Shown here one piece after another: positions 13,421 to 22,624 of a stretch of 64,000 bases of DNA. The notes beneath the pieces are model-generated. The model was not told the origin of the DNA. It saw only the letters and a list, made by a program, of their open reading frames with translations, and did not search any database. Each line of letters begins with the position of its first letter. Position 1 is the first letter of the stretch. Made by a program: the position numbers and the translations under genes. The stretch spans positions 558,001-622,000 of the forward strand of contig NC_064676.1 of NCBI RefSeq assembly GCF_023278565.1, written 5' to 3'. The stretch comes from Colletotrichum lupini. Taxonomy: Eukaryota > Ascomycota > Sordariomycetes > Glomerellales > Glomerellaceae.

Positions 13421-13636
13421 TAATCGTAAATAGGGCCCCTAATTGGCCCCTGCGCAGTCGGCTGTATGCCGCGGTCGAATTAGACTTCCAATCCGACAGC
13501 TACTAATCGTAGAGCTCGCCTAAATGCTATCGGCTATGTAAACTACTGCCTACGCAGCAGTCAATTCGAGATACTCGCACGGCTGGAGTCTGTACTGAGC
13601 TAAGCTCATATTCTCACTTTAAGGAAGAACCCATGA
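13421..13636. other. Transition from RIP block to gene island
   Basis: Base composition changes here from almost pure TA-type sequence to mixed sequence with normal CA and TG. No gene is visible. Part of this stretch may be the less-mutated outer portion of the copia LTR. Confidence 0.5.
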
Positions 13637-13932
13637 CTACTTCGAGCCGCCGCCCGAACTGCCACCAGAACCTCCACCAGACTGCCCGCTAGAGCTAGAC
13701 GAGCCGCTACCAGAGCCACCACTGGACTTGTAGGTCGGGTGATTGGGATAGTTTCTTTGCGCAGCAGCCGCAGCCTTCTGAACGAACTTCTTCTAATATT
13801 TCTGTCAGCTCTGAAAACACCTCATCGTTGTCTTTGATGTATAAGGAAGATGCACTTCCCGGCTTCTCTTACATCCTTGTTCCCCGCCTTGATACGGGCC
13901 GCAGCCTCAGGGGTCATCTTTTCCTTGACCAT
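13637..13932 (-). CDS. Small SMP-like protein with Gly/Ser-rich tail (71 aa, two exons)
   Basis: Exon 1 is complement(13873..13932) and exon 2 complement(13637..13792), joined over an 80-bp intron (GTAAGA donor, ATTAG acceptor). The first 35 residues contain MTPEAAARIKAGNKD, then F..KAAAAAQRN. This resembles the short seed-maturation-protein (SMP, PF04927) repeat found in small fungal proteins, which usually reads MT...AARIQ...F..RAQ.AA.RN. The last 30 residues are almost only Gly and Ser, ending GGGSK. No signal peptide or membrane segment is present. SMP-type proteins are linked to desiccation or stress states in other organisms; a role here is inference. A related Gly/Ser-tailed gene follows at 14630-14849 on the same strand. 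The start follows CACA, an acceptable fungal context. Confidence 0.55.
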
Positions 13933-14629
13933 TGTGATTGTCTTGACAATATGTCTGTCTTTTATTGCAGAGTATGTTGGATGTGTTGATGTTGATTGGG
14001 GGTCGGTCGATTGTGTTTATAGCGTTGTTGAGTGCTTTAAGTGACGATGATGATGATGACAATGATGTTGTTGTTGATGATGATGAAACGGATATGACTC
14101 CAGGCACATTCTTTCCATTTTATATCTCTTTACAGTAACCAGAGATAGGACATACACGTATCAGTGAATTGATTGCGGTGCCACTAAACTGGCTGCGGAC
14201 TATCTCTCTCGTGATTCACCGTCTGCTAACGCAACATTTTGCGACTTATTCACTGGCTTCTCATGGTTCAGACATTGACTTCACATAAAGGTCAAGTGGA
14301 TTGCTGACTTTAGTATTGGCGTTAAATGAGTGAGCTTGAAGATAGGTGGTGTCCACCTGATAGTTCGGCTTTGAGTACATGTATGTCGTGTTAGTGATCA
14401 GACCCAACCCTGAAATGAGTACATATTCATATATGAATCCACCCAGCCTGTCCCTGCTTGTATATACTCCTGAATGTTTTCACACAGGATACAGATATGG
14501 CTTCAAGTATGACAATTACGGCCGGCGAGAGGGAGAATATATGATTGAACACGGGAAACCTTATCATCGTCACTCCCGACTCGAGTCGCTCATGGGCCGG
14601 TCCTCATTTTCGCACGACGATTCTCGTGG
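13933..14629. other. Intergenic, no gene seen
   Basis: Normal base composition with short ORFs only. A GATGATGATGA-type microsatellite runs at about 14043-14095. It should hold the promoter of the 13637-13932 gene and the 3' flank of the 14630-14849 gene. Confidence 0.5.
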
Positions 14630-14849
14630 CTACTTCTTGGCGTCCTCTTCAGAGGAGTTCTCGGCATTTCCACGAGTCTGTCCGCCAGAGCTTGAGGAGC
14701 CACTACCCTTATTGGAGCCAGGCTTCTCCTTATTGTCCCAGCCCTTTTCCCCCTGGAATAGTGTTGTTAGTTTTCCTCGAGCAAGTCTTTTAGCATCTAA
14801 TGCAACTACTAAGGGGCCTCGCGTTCTTTCAACTTACCACGCTGGGCAT
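14630..14849 (-). CDS. Small Gly/Ser-rich hypothetical protein (44 aa, two exons)
   Basis: Exon 1 is complement(14838..14849), encoding MPSV. Exon 2 is complement(14630..14752). The intron has a strong GTAAGT donor, a CTAAC branch site and a CCAG acceptor. The product starts MPSVGEKGWDNKEKPG, passes through GSGSSSSGGQ and ends EEDAKK. The Ser/Gly block resembles the tail of the gene at 13637-13932, which is also on the minus strand, so the two may be relatives. A stop codon lies in frame just before the ATG (TAGACTTTGACAATG), which supports this start. There is no known domain. With only 44 residues, this could be a chance ORF with a lucky intron. Confidence 0.4.
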
Positions 14850-16592
14850 TGTCAAAGTCTATCGTGATGGAATTCTCCTCAAAAGTGCACAATGAGTGTA
14901 TGGTTTTTCTGCAGGTTGACAAATTCGTCTGTTTTCGATGGTCGTGAGCCAGGACAGAGGAGCCAACAGGACGACTACACGACACCCGCTCGACTATTTA
15001 TGTCTTTCATCCTCGCATGGGAAATCTGTCTAAGCTGGATATCTACCACGTAGTACAGCTGAGGGGTCCGATTACATCCCGAAGAAGACCGTCTGGAGAC
15101 CTTTCACATGGCAGAAACTATGACGTGTCGGATGAAGCCCTATTCATCATGAAGGGGAATATCATACCGCCAGGAGTTCAGGGGCTACACTAGGTAGTAC
15201 AGATGCTAGAACAATGCTTACCCACGCCTCTCAGCTGACCTCCCAAAGTTGAACAGCTTCTTGTCCCGCTCTCTTTCTTTCTTTGTCTAAGCAATAGTTT
15301 GTCGAATGAGCTTCTGGGACTGATCCCAATCCCTCTGTGACGAAGCCTATCTATGATTCCTAAACGGTCTTGTTGGCGGTGACCGAACAGCTCAAGAATA
15401 GTCGTCGTGGTGGCTGGAAACTCTCCGATTTTGTCCAACTGAAGAGCCTCTTCCTATTTTTCAGGACTCCCTATTACAAACCTCTTCTTTTCATGCTTGA
15501 GTCATCTAGTACATCTTATGATTTCCATGGATCCTATGCGATCGAAATGAAGGGCATGCAAGACGTTGCCCCTTGGCCAAGCGGGCTTCTGAGAGTGGAC
15601 GAATCGTTTCGATTGAGATCCAAGGTGAAGCTGTTTCTTCTCTTCCGTTGTTCTTCATTCATTTCAAAATGTACTCAATGGCAACTCGTGGTGGGTTTTA
15701 CTCACTTGCAGTCTGCGAGACATGGCCTGTCGAAAGTCGAATTGGGTCCTTGGCAACACCAGTGGGTTTCATTTATGTACACCTGATATCGCTTTCATCT
15801 TCCATCATGATTCGATACATCAATGCCTCTATAAATTAACGTACTCAGAGGAAATCTATACTGCATAAGGTAGCACACGTGGAGTTGGTGTCAGTACCAC
15901 GATGCATTGTTATATTATCGCGTATCTACTTTAGGAGCTTCCTCTAACAGAGCTATCTACTAAGTGATCAAGTTACGTTGTCAATACTTGAGCAATATAT
16001 TTCAATGCTTTCAACAGACGACTAGAGCCTGTTCAATATTACCGACATTGAAGGTAACTTCTCATCAATATGGCCCCACAAGCTCCTTCTGAGCACATGA
16101 GATATCTTCAGAAGTCCGACGTGTAGTGTTATTGACCAGAACCATCGCTTGAGATATCGTGAGAGCGTTTCCCTGGGGTTTCAGTTTCCGTCTTGCTATT
16201 TAGCCCGTATTTCGTAGCCTTGTTGTCAAATATTTCACCTGTTGCTCTATCCTATAATTCCTGCGTTAGTTATCTAAGATATTCAGGCACATACATTTCA
16301 CTGATTCGCTGTACTGGTTGCAGGTCTGGGACAGCTCGTACCGGTCGCTCTGGGGGGACAAGAAAACTCCCCGAAACTAATTCATCTTTCTTTTGATGTA
16401 TATTTACTTGTTCCGCACCTTCTTCCTTTGCATATACCGTATTCTGGTGGCTCTAGAAGTACTGTTAGTCCCATCGAACCTTCGGCGTAGTGTTTGAGTG
16501 TTAGTAGCTGCGCAGCCAGTATGGTGTCCTCTCTATGTCTCCTTACCATGACTAGTAGTGTACCACGTCGGAAATTTACTTGAACTTGGTAT
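14850..16592. other. Gene-poor stretch, no supported gene
   Basis: Several ORFs of 60-140 codons occur on both strands, but none has a recognisable motif, a signal peptide or convincing intron extensions. Base composition is normal and not RIP-like. Confidence 0.45.
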
Positions 16593-16916
16593 TTGTATCT
16601 GCAATTTTCAGGTTCAATGATCCGTGAGATGAATGGTGGCGTTTACATGAGGCTAGAGTCCCAGCGGAGAAGAACTGAAATTCAAGAACGCGAGTCCCGT
16701 TGGCCATTTATGCGTTCTGGTCTTCTATTTCGCATCAAAGGATGCAGATTTTGGGAGCATCGACTTCCAAAAGGTTGGGAGTTCTTTGGGTACGATTCAT
16801 TGTTCGTATTTGTTTCATATGACGGCAAACAAAATTTGTTCAATCGAGATCTGTTCACCACAAACAAAGGAATGATGTTTACCAAACCCAACACACCGCT
16901 AGAATCTATTGTTTAG
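16593..16916 (+). CDS. Hypothetical ORF, 107 codons, doubtful
   Basis: The frame opens next to a plausible splice acceptor (ATTTTCAG at about 16603-16610) and encodes charged sequence such as RRRTEIQERESRWPF and WEFFGYDSLFVFVSYDG. No family is recognised. It could be a terminal exon of an unseen gene or a chance ORF. There are no supporting neighbours: 16917-17369 also shows no gene. Confidence 0.18.
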   Translation: MYLQFSGSMIREMNGGVYMRLESQRRRTEIQERESRWPFMRSGLLFRIKGCRFWEHRLPKGWEFFGYDSLFVFVSYDGKQNLFNRDLFTTNKGMMFTKPNTPLESIV

Positions 16917-17369
16917 TAGCCCAATGACTTTACCCGACTGATGTGGTTAAAAGAACGATGTTCATTCTGCTACAGCTACAGCTATAGACATGAATACATC
17001 CATAGCGGCGCTTCCATAAGATTCGGAAACGCCATGTTGACGCCTACTTATTGCTTAACACAAGGACTCCTTGACAACAAGTATAGGATAACACATCTTC
17101 TCGGACGTGAGGAGTACACGCAAAGATAGTGTGACACGCTGTTCACCTTATCAATCGGTCTCCATTATTCGACAGCGAAGTCAGGCGTAATCTGATTCCA
17201 CATGAGCTGTCACTAGGTGAATTAGGCCTGTAAGAATGCTACTTATCATGGCTTGCTGCCTAATTGTCTATTTGTGAAGTGGCTTGCCTGGCGGGGGCTT
17301 CTTCGTCCACGAGCTGCAACCAGAATTCTTCCTGCTTCGCCGACTGTGCTCTTGGCCAAAGGCTCTCTT

Positions 17370-18165
17370 CTAGTTTCCGTGAGAGCCTCTCTCCGAGCTT
17401 GTGTCGCGGCCTCCCCTTGAGCGTCGGCCGCCGCCTCCCCTTGACCTACTGCGACTCGCTGCCCCTGTGCTTCCACCGCGGCCTCCTTGGCCTTGGCTAC
17501 CCCTGCTTCCACCGCGGCCTCCTCTGCCTTGACTACCCCTGCTTCCACCGCGGCCTCCTTGGCCTCGGCCTCCCCTGTTTCCACCGCGGCCCCTTACGGA
17601 GTTTCCACGAGAATTGCCACTGCCGTCCGGGACATCGCTTGGCACATTACTCTGATTAGAGGTAGAGCTGCCGGCAGCGAGACTATTCTCGGCATCTTCC
17701 GTCTCAATCCCGCTCGTGGCACTTTGTCTCTTTTGAAAGGCTGCTTCAAACCTCTTAGCGAATCCTAACATCTGCAGATTTGGTCAGCATCAGTCATCCG
17801 CACACCAATGCAGTTGAGTATTTTGGAGCAGAAAATATTTCATACATCCCTCGGGTCGTCTTTTCCGTCTTTGTGTTTATTGGCATTAAATTTTACACGT
17901 TGCACATCCCTTTCGGTCATGTCATCTCTATCTTTCGTGTCGTTGTGCTTCTTCGGCGGCGGTTTACTCTCATTGTTTTTCTTGTCCTTGTCTGCGTTCG
18001 AATTGTTCGAGTACTGTTTCTCATGTTAGCCTCCACAGGCTTTCTAACTTTGTAAATGCTTCAAAGTCCTCATTCGGCGCACCATAGTGTTGTCTTATAA
18101 CGGTCAACGTGTGCTTGAAAGTGATCAATTTATCTTCTGTATCCGGATTGATCGTGGGGTATGTT
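17370..18165 (-). pseudogene. RGG-repeat protein gene, probably degenerate
   Basis: The last exon, complement(17370..17771), encodes 133 residues. It starts MLGFAKRFEAAFQKRQ, has a Ser/Asn linker, then about 70 residues of RGG/GGRGG/SRGSQG repeats as in RNA-binding proteins. It joins in frame to complement(17846..18022) through a 74-bp intron (GTATGA donor, GCTGAC branch, CTGCAG acceptor). That exon is Lys/Asp-rich (ADKDKKNNES, KPPPKKHNDTK). Further upstream, 18031-18156 carries another protein-like frame (TLTVIRQHYGAP, FTKLESLW), but it is out of frame with the next segment by one base and no intron fits, so the gene looks broken or its 5' structure is missed. Alternatively only the terminal exons are real. 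Confidence 0.45.
17470..17590 (-). repeat. 36-bp minisatellite coding for RGG repeats
   Basis: Units start at 17470, 17506 and 17542, with a partial unit from 17578. Each begins CTTCCACCGCGGCCTCC on the plus strand (the partial unit begins TTTCC). The unit length keeps the reading frame and encodes 12 residues of Gly, Arg, Ser and Gln. Confidence 0.9.
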
Positions 18166-18169
18166 TTGT

Positions 18170-19806
18170 CTCAAGAATTTACGGTGAAGGACAAATCACA
18201 TGGATAATACGGAAAACTCCTATCGATTATATATGTAAACTATTCTAGCAGGTGAGGTTGTTTGAAACCTGGGTTCGTCTTTGAAGTGGTTCAATTACAG
18301 TACGTGATCAATTGCTTGGAGATTTCGGACGGGGCGGCGAATGCGATCCGTTGCATCCAGGTCTGTTCTTGAAGAACAAAGACGAAACTGGAATGTTTGC
18401 TGCATACATGCAGGCTTCACTTACTAGGGTCGATGCGCTTTGGAAGAACGACAAGATGTACAATCTGGTCGCTCGCCTTATCCATTGATACTGAACAGCA
18501 CATTGAGTGAGGTTTGCTGAAAGACCGCGACACATGGCCATGATGTATGCCATTTTTGACAAGTTATGTGCCACAACCTCCGATTGCTGAACAGGATGTA
18601 GAAACAAAGTACGTGTTAAAGAAGCTTGTAATATGTCATGCGTCATGTTGTACCTCCGGTTTTCTGTCATGCCAATCGACGTCACCCGCAGTGCCGCTGT
18701 TCGGGTCAAAGGCGTCTTGCAGTTTGCCGCCCTGGTGGCGGTTTTGCTATGCAACGAGGATTCCGAAATGGACAACCAGCTGCCTGCTGTCGCTCCTCGA
18801 CATGTTGATAGCAAGTTGATCTACCCCGGTCCCAGTACATGTGCAAAGCAGATTGGTGCGTGGTCAAATATTCAATTACAATAAATCTTGCAGTCACGCC
18901 AATTCTCTCGATAAGGCAAAACATCAACATGAGCAGGCAGTGGTGTTTCATGCATTATGGTTTAATCTTGGGCCACACCAGGTAACGACATATGCCTGTA
19001 TTGCTGCTCACTAAGTTCACTGTTCACCGGCCAGCAACCCGCGCTGAATAAAGTCAAGGCGTCAGTGATTTGCCAAAGAGAAGTGGTCAATTCAAGTGGC
19101 GGAGCATAATGACGCGGCTGAACAGAGAAAATCCTTGGAGAGGTTCTGCAGCGGACACGTACCATGTCAGCAAGAACGCCAACGGGCTTTCTGATATGTT
19201 GACATGTTATCAAACCGCATTCCCTCTGTGCAACCGTATTGCGGCCTGTATATTGAGAGTCGCATTATCTCCTATTTGCGTTAGGACTGTACGAGTCTAT
19301 CTTTGGGGCGCCTACCCAGAGGGTCGCTAAACGATTTTTGGTTAGCTGGATACGAGAGTCCGACCCCGTCACCAATCGGGAGCTCTCGCTTCGAGAGGCT
19401 CTGACTGCACTTGGCTAGGTGCCAAGCATATGGCGCAAGGGGTCAACGCTGACTTGATTTCGCAGTCTTTCGGTGTCAGATGCGAACTGGCGAATCATGC
19501 CATGTGGCTTTCGGGATTGAGGCTATGTTGACATGAGGATTGTAGGCTGTAGCGGACAGGTCGTATCTGTCTAGCCCCTTTCCGAATAGGGCTGTCGACC
19601 GTGAGAGTGCGAGAGGATTGGAATTCTGGACATGCTATTGTCGAGGATGCGAACTGCGGAGAGGGCGCGTAGATATATATGTGTATGGACGGGATCGCAT
19701 CGATTTGATCAGTCCACCAACCTTGCAACGCAGTGCATCGAAAGTTCTTCCGGTCTCAGCTCCCTCACGTTGTTCTTTACCTCGTCTTTGTAAACCCACA
19801 GACACA
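18170..19806. other. Gene-poor stretch upstream of the RTA1 gene
   Basis: An open frame of 168 codons on the minus strand (18308-18814) shows no recognised motif. Its middle (AHNLSKMAYIMAMCRGLSAN) looks protein-like, but I cannot support a gene. The last few hundred bases before 19807 should hold the promoter of the RTA1 gene. Confidence 0.4.
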
Positions 19807-20822
19807 ATGTCGGAAGTTTGCCCTCTTTCAACAAATGCCAACTGCACCGTGGAAACATGTCCCCTCAGCTGTGCTCAAGTTGAATACCTTCCAACTCTTG
19901 CTGGTAATGCAGTCTACGCTGCAGCCTTTGGGCTGCTTCTGATCGCCCAGATTGGTCTCGGCATCCGATATAAGACATGGGGATTTATGGTCGGCATGAT
20001 CTGTGGTCTCGTCCTCGAGGTCGTCGGATATGCCGGCAGAATCATGCTGCATAACAACCCATTCGACTTCAACAACTTCATCATGTAAGTCTTGGACCGA
20101 GCCATTCTCCAAACCCCATGGCCTTTGAGAGTATCTGACAAAATGTCAACAGCTACCTCGTTCCTCTTACAATCGCACCCGCCTTCCTCGCCGGTGCCCT
20201 CTACCTCTGCCTCTCCCGTATCATCATCGTCCACGGCCAGCACATCTCTCGCTTCAGCCCTCGCACCTACGCAATCACATTCATGACGAGTGACTTTATC
20301 TCACTCGTTCTCCAGGGCGCCGGTGGTGGTATCGCAGCTACTGCAAACACACATTCCGGCAGCGAGACAGGCAGAGCAATGATGGTCGCGGGTGTCGTGT
20401 TCCAAGTCGTATCCCTGCTGGTCTTCATGCTCCTGTGGCTGGAGTTCGTCTTCCGCCTCCGCAAGACGACCGAGGGCAACAAGGGTGGATCACGCTTCGC
20501 TGAGCTCAGGTCGACAAAGAAGTTCTTCTTGTTCCAGTGGGCGCTCGGGGCGGCTGTTTTGCTTGTCTTCATCCGCTCGGTTTATCGTGTTGCGGAGTTG
20601 CAGCAGGGCTTTAACGGGCCTATTGCCAATGACGAGGTTTCTTTCATGATCTTGGAGGGGCCCATGATTTTCCTGGCAATCCTCGCTGTAACGGTTTTCC
20701 ATCCCGGTATTGGATTTGATGGTCAGTGGAGCAGCGCGGCTTGGTCTGTTAAGCACTCCAGGAAGGCTGCCTTTGAAATGAGCAGCTCTTCGATGGAGGA
20801 GATTCAAGGCAATCATGCTTGA
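19807..20822 (+). CDS. RTA1-family seven-TM membrane protein (lipid-translocating exporter type)
   Basis: Exons 19807..20084 and 20153..20822 are joined over a 68-bp intron (GTAAGT donor, CAACAG acceptor), giving 315 residues. A short N-terminal part containing five Cys residues precedes about seven hydrophobic segments. Family landmarks are AAFGLLLIAQIGLGIRYKTW, the EVVGYAGRI motif at the second or third segment, YLVPLTIAPAFLAGALYL after the splice, and FIRSVYRVAELQQG before a segment ending FHPG. These match RTA1/RTM1-like fungal proteins, whose members are linked to resistance to 7-aminocholesterol or other membrane-active compounds and to lipid-asymmetry sensing. The start has the context GACACAATG. 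The Zn2Cys6 gene lies 200 bp downstream, tail to tail. The specific substrate is unknown. Confidence 0.88.
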
Positions 20823-21022
20823 GATCGTTTGGAAGAGGGCACATGCACAGATTTGAGAGTTGTTTGAGTATCTAGTGGCAGGTGGAGTAATGGACATGGA
20901 CTGTGGATTTGACTGGAGTATTGGTTTGTATTGGAGACGAGGAAAGTACCGGCTGTACAATAAGTTGAAGGAAGGCTCTAGAATATAGAAGATATGGGCG
21001 CAATTCATAGATATCTACCATA

Positions 21023-22624
21023 TCATAACTTGATGTACTCCGTGAAATTCTGGAACTCTCCAAACACACCCATTGGTCTGGTCTGAAACTTGGCCTCAAG
21101 CGTGCCTGGGCACGTTGGGCTGGCCACCACACTATGATCGAACGTACGAAAGTCAAATGGCAGCTCGCACAGGTTGTAGACCCGTGACTGGTCATCAGGT
21201 AGAGGCAGACCAAAAAGTCTCGACGTCTCGTCGGGTAGAGCTCCTTCTCCACCTAGATGCTGTTCTTCCAGCTCGACTATGCGCTTGGCCGTGAGATATG
21301 CGTGGTGCGCGTTCCATAAACCTTCTCGTCGGGGTGCCAGACGGAGCAGCTCCAGGGCACGCCATCGTATTGACGAGTGACGGCATTTCAGCGCGGCGTA
21401 GAATAGCGGTGCCAGGAGTTGGACGTCGAATGAAAGAAGCTGTGGTCCTGCCTGTACCTTGCCTGGCTTGATGACTTGCTCTGCGTACGTCACCAGCTCG
21501 TCAAAGTCTGATCTGTAAACATCTGTGTCTGTTTCCTGAGATGTAGTGCAGACTCGTGTCCAAATGTTGACGACCTTGTGGTTTACGAGAAGGATGTTGA
21601 CCGCGTCTGGGTTGGGCGGGTTGCCGACAGACTGCAGCCGTTTCAAGAGATCATCGAACTGCCTGTGCCACACTTGTAATCTGGTCTGCAGCTTGGCCTG
21701 CTCAACAAGGTCATCAATGCCCACAAGCAGCGTGTCTGCCTTGGGGCTGACCGCGTTGATGAACCGAATGCAGGCGTCAGCGATAGCGAATAACCGCCGT
21801 CTAGCGTCCTCAAAGTCCTTGTGTGGAGATTCGTCCTCTTCCGTATGCATGTAGACTGGCGGGGTAAATCTACCGGCCAGACAGGAGAGGATGCCCAGGC
21901 GTGAGAACATTGGGAAGATGTGATCCTGAATCAAGGTGAGATCGTTGCAGGGGGTCCTTGACCCTGTCTCCGGTGTGGCGCCGCCGTTGGGTCTGAGGGG
22001 GGCCAGAATGTTGAACCCGTTGTGGATGTGAAGCATTGATAAGTCGGCATCGCCTCTAAGGAACTCGATGCATGTAAACAGAAGACAGCAGACCAAAGGT
22101 ACCAGGCTGGAGTTTGGGTTCGTCTGAATTCGAGCAGAGAGGCTCTTGAGTGCGAGCTTCCATTCTCTCTGTGCCTCGGGGTTGGCCTTCACAAACCCTG
22201 ATGGATGCCGCAATGATGCTTCAACATCGCGGTAAACTGCACTAACTGCCGACACTGCATGTCGGATCGACGGCTCGGAGTGTGATAACTGTGGGACAAG
22301 CTTCCTCCAAAACTCCGAATCAAACTGTCCGTCAAGTATCGTGCCAATGTTGGTGTGAAAGAAATCAAGGCCACTTGTGCTTTCGAAAAATGCCGGCTGA
22401 CTTTTCGTAGGGGGAACATAAACGGTGATCACGTTACGATGGGGTGATCGTGCTGGACTTGTCGACTTGTACTCGCATTTCCGGCTTCCGACGGTGCACC
22501 GTCGACAAACGGGCTTCGCTTCATCACATTTTACGCGACGAGCTTTGCAGGTGCTGCACCCGGTTCGGACTTTGGATGTGCTTTCCCGGGTTCTTTTGGG
22601 CGGAGAGCTTGTGTCGACGATCAT
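21023..22624 (-). CDS. Zn2Cys6 fungal transcription factor
   Basis: A single exon of 533 residues when started at the Met at 22624. An upstream in-frame Met at 22732 would add 36 residues with no clear value, so the inner start is preferred. The DNA-binding cluster is C23-x2-C26-x6-C33-x6-C40-x2-C43-x6-C50 (GCSTCKARRVKCDEAKPVC, then RRC and KC), preceded by a basic stretch (PPKRTRESTSK). The rest is the usual low-conservation helical middle region seen in these regulators, with LVPLVCCLLFTCIEFLRGDA near residues 180-200. Zn2Cys6 proteins act in the nucleus on CGG-type half sites. The neighbours are an RTA1 gene (converging) and an MFS transporter 3 kb away, which could be targets, but no sites were identified. 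Confidence 0.92.
   Translation of the reverse strand: MIVDTSSPPKRTRESTSKVRTGCSTCKARRVKCDEAKPVCRRCTVGSRKCEYKSTSPARSPHRNVITVYVPPTKSQPAFFESTSGLDFFHTNIGTILDGQFDSEFWRKLVPQLSHSEPSIRHAVSAVSAVYRDVEASLRHPSGFVKANPEAQREWKLALKSLSARIQTNPNSSLVPLVCCLLFTCIEFLRGDADLSMLHIHNGFNILAPLRPNGGATPETGSRTPCNDLTLIQDHIFPMFSRLGILSCLAGRFTPPVYMHTEEDESPHKDFEDARRRLFAIADACIRFINAVSPKADTLLVGIDDLVEQAKLQTRLQVWHRQFDDLLKRLQSVGNPPNPDAVNILLVNHKVVNIWTRVCTTSQETDTDVYRSDFDELVTYAEQVIKPGKVQAGPQLLSFDVQLLAPLFYAALKCRHSSIRWRALELLRLAPRREGLWNAHHAYLTAKRIVELEEQHLGGEGALPDETSRLFGLPLPDDQSRVYNLCELPFDFRTFDHSVVASPTCPGTLEAKFQTRPMGVFGEFQNFTEYIKL

Noticed and set aside
17264..17768. Plus-strand and second minus-strand ORFs over the RGG repeat (Cys/Leu-rich and Ala/Glu-rich)
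   Set aside because: They are other-frame images of the 36-bp repeat. Only the RGG frame extends through a good intron.
18308..18814. 168-codon minus-strand ORF
   Set aside because: No motif, poor agreement with usual codon choice in the neighbouring genes, and no splice extension. Kept only as a note in the gap entry.
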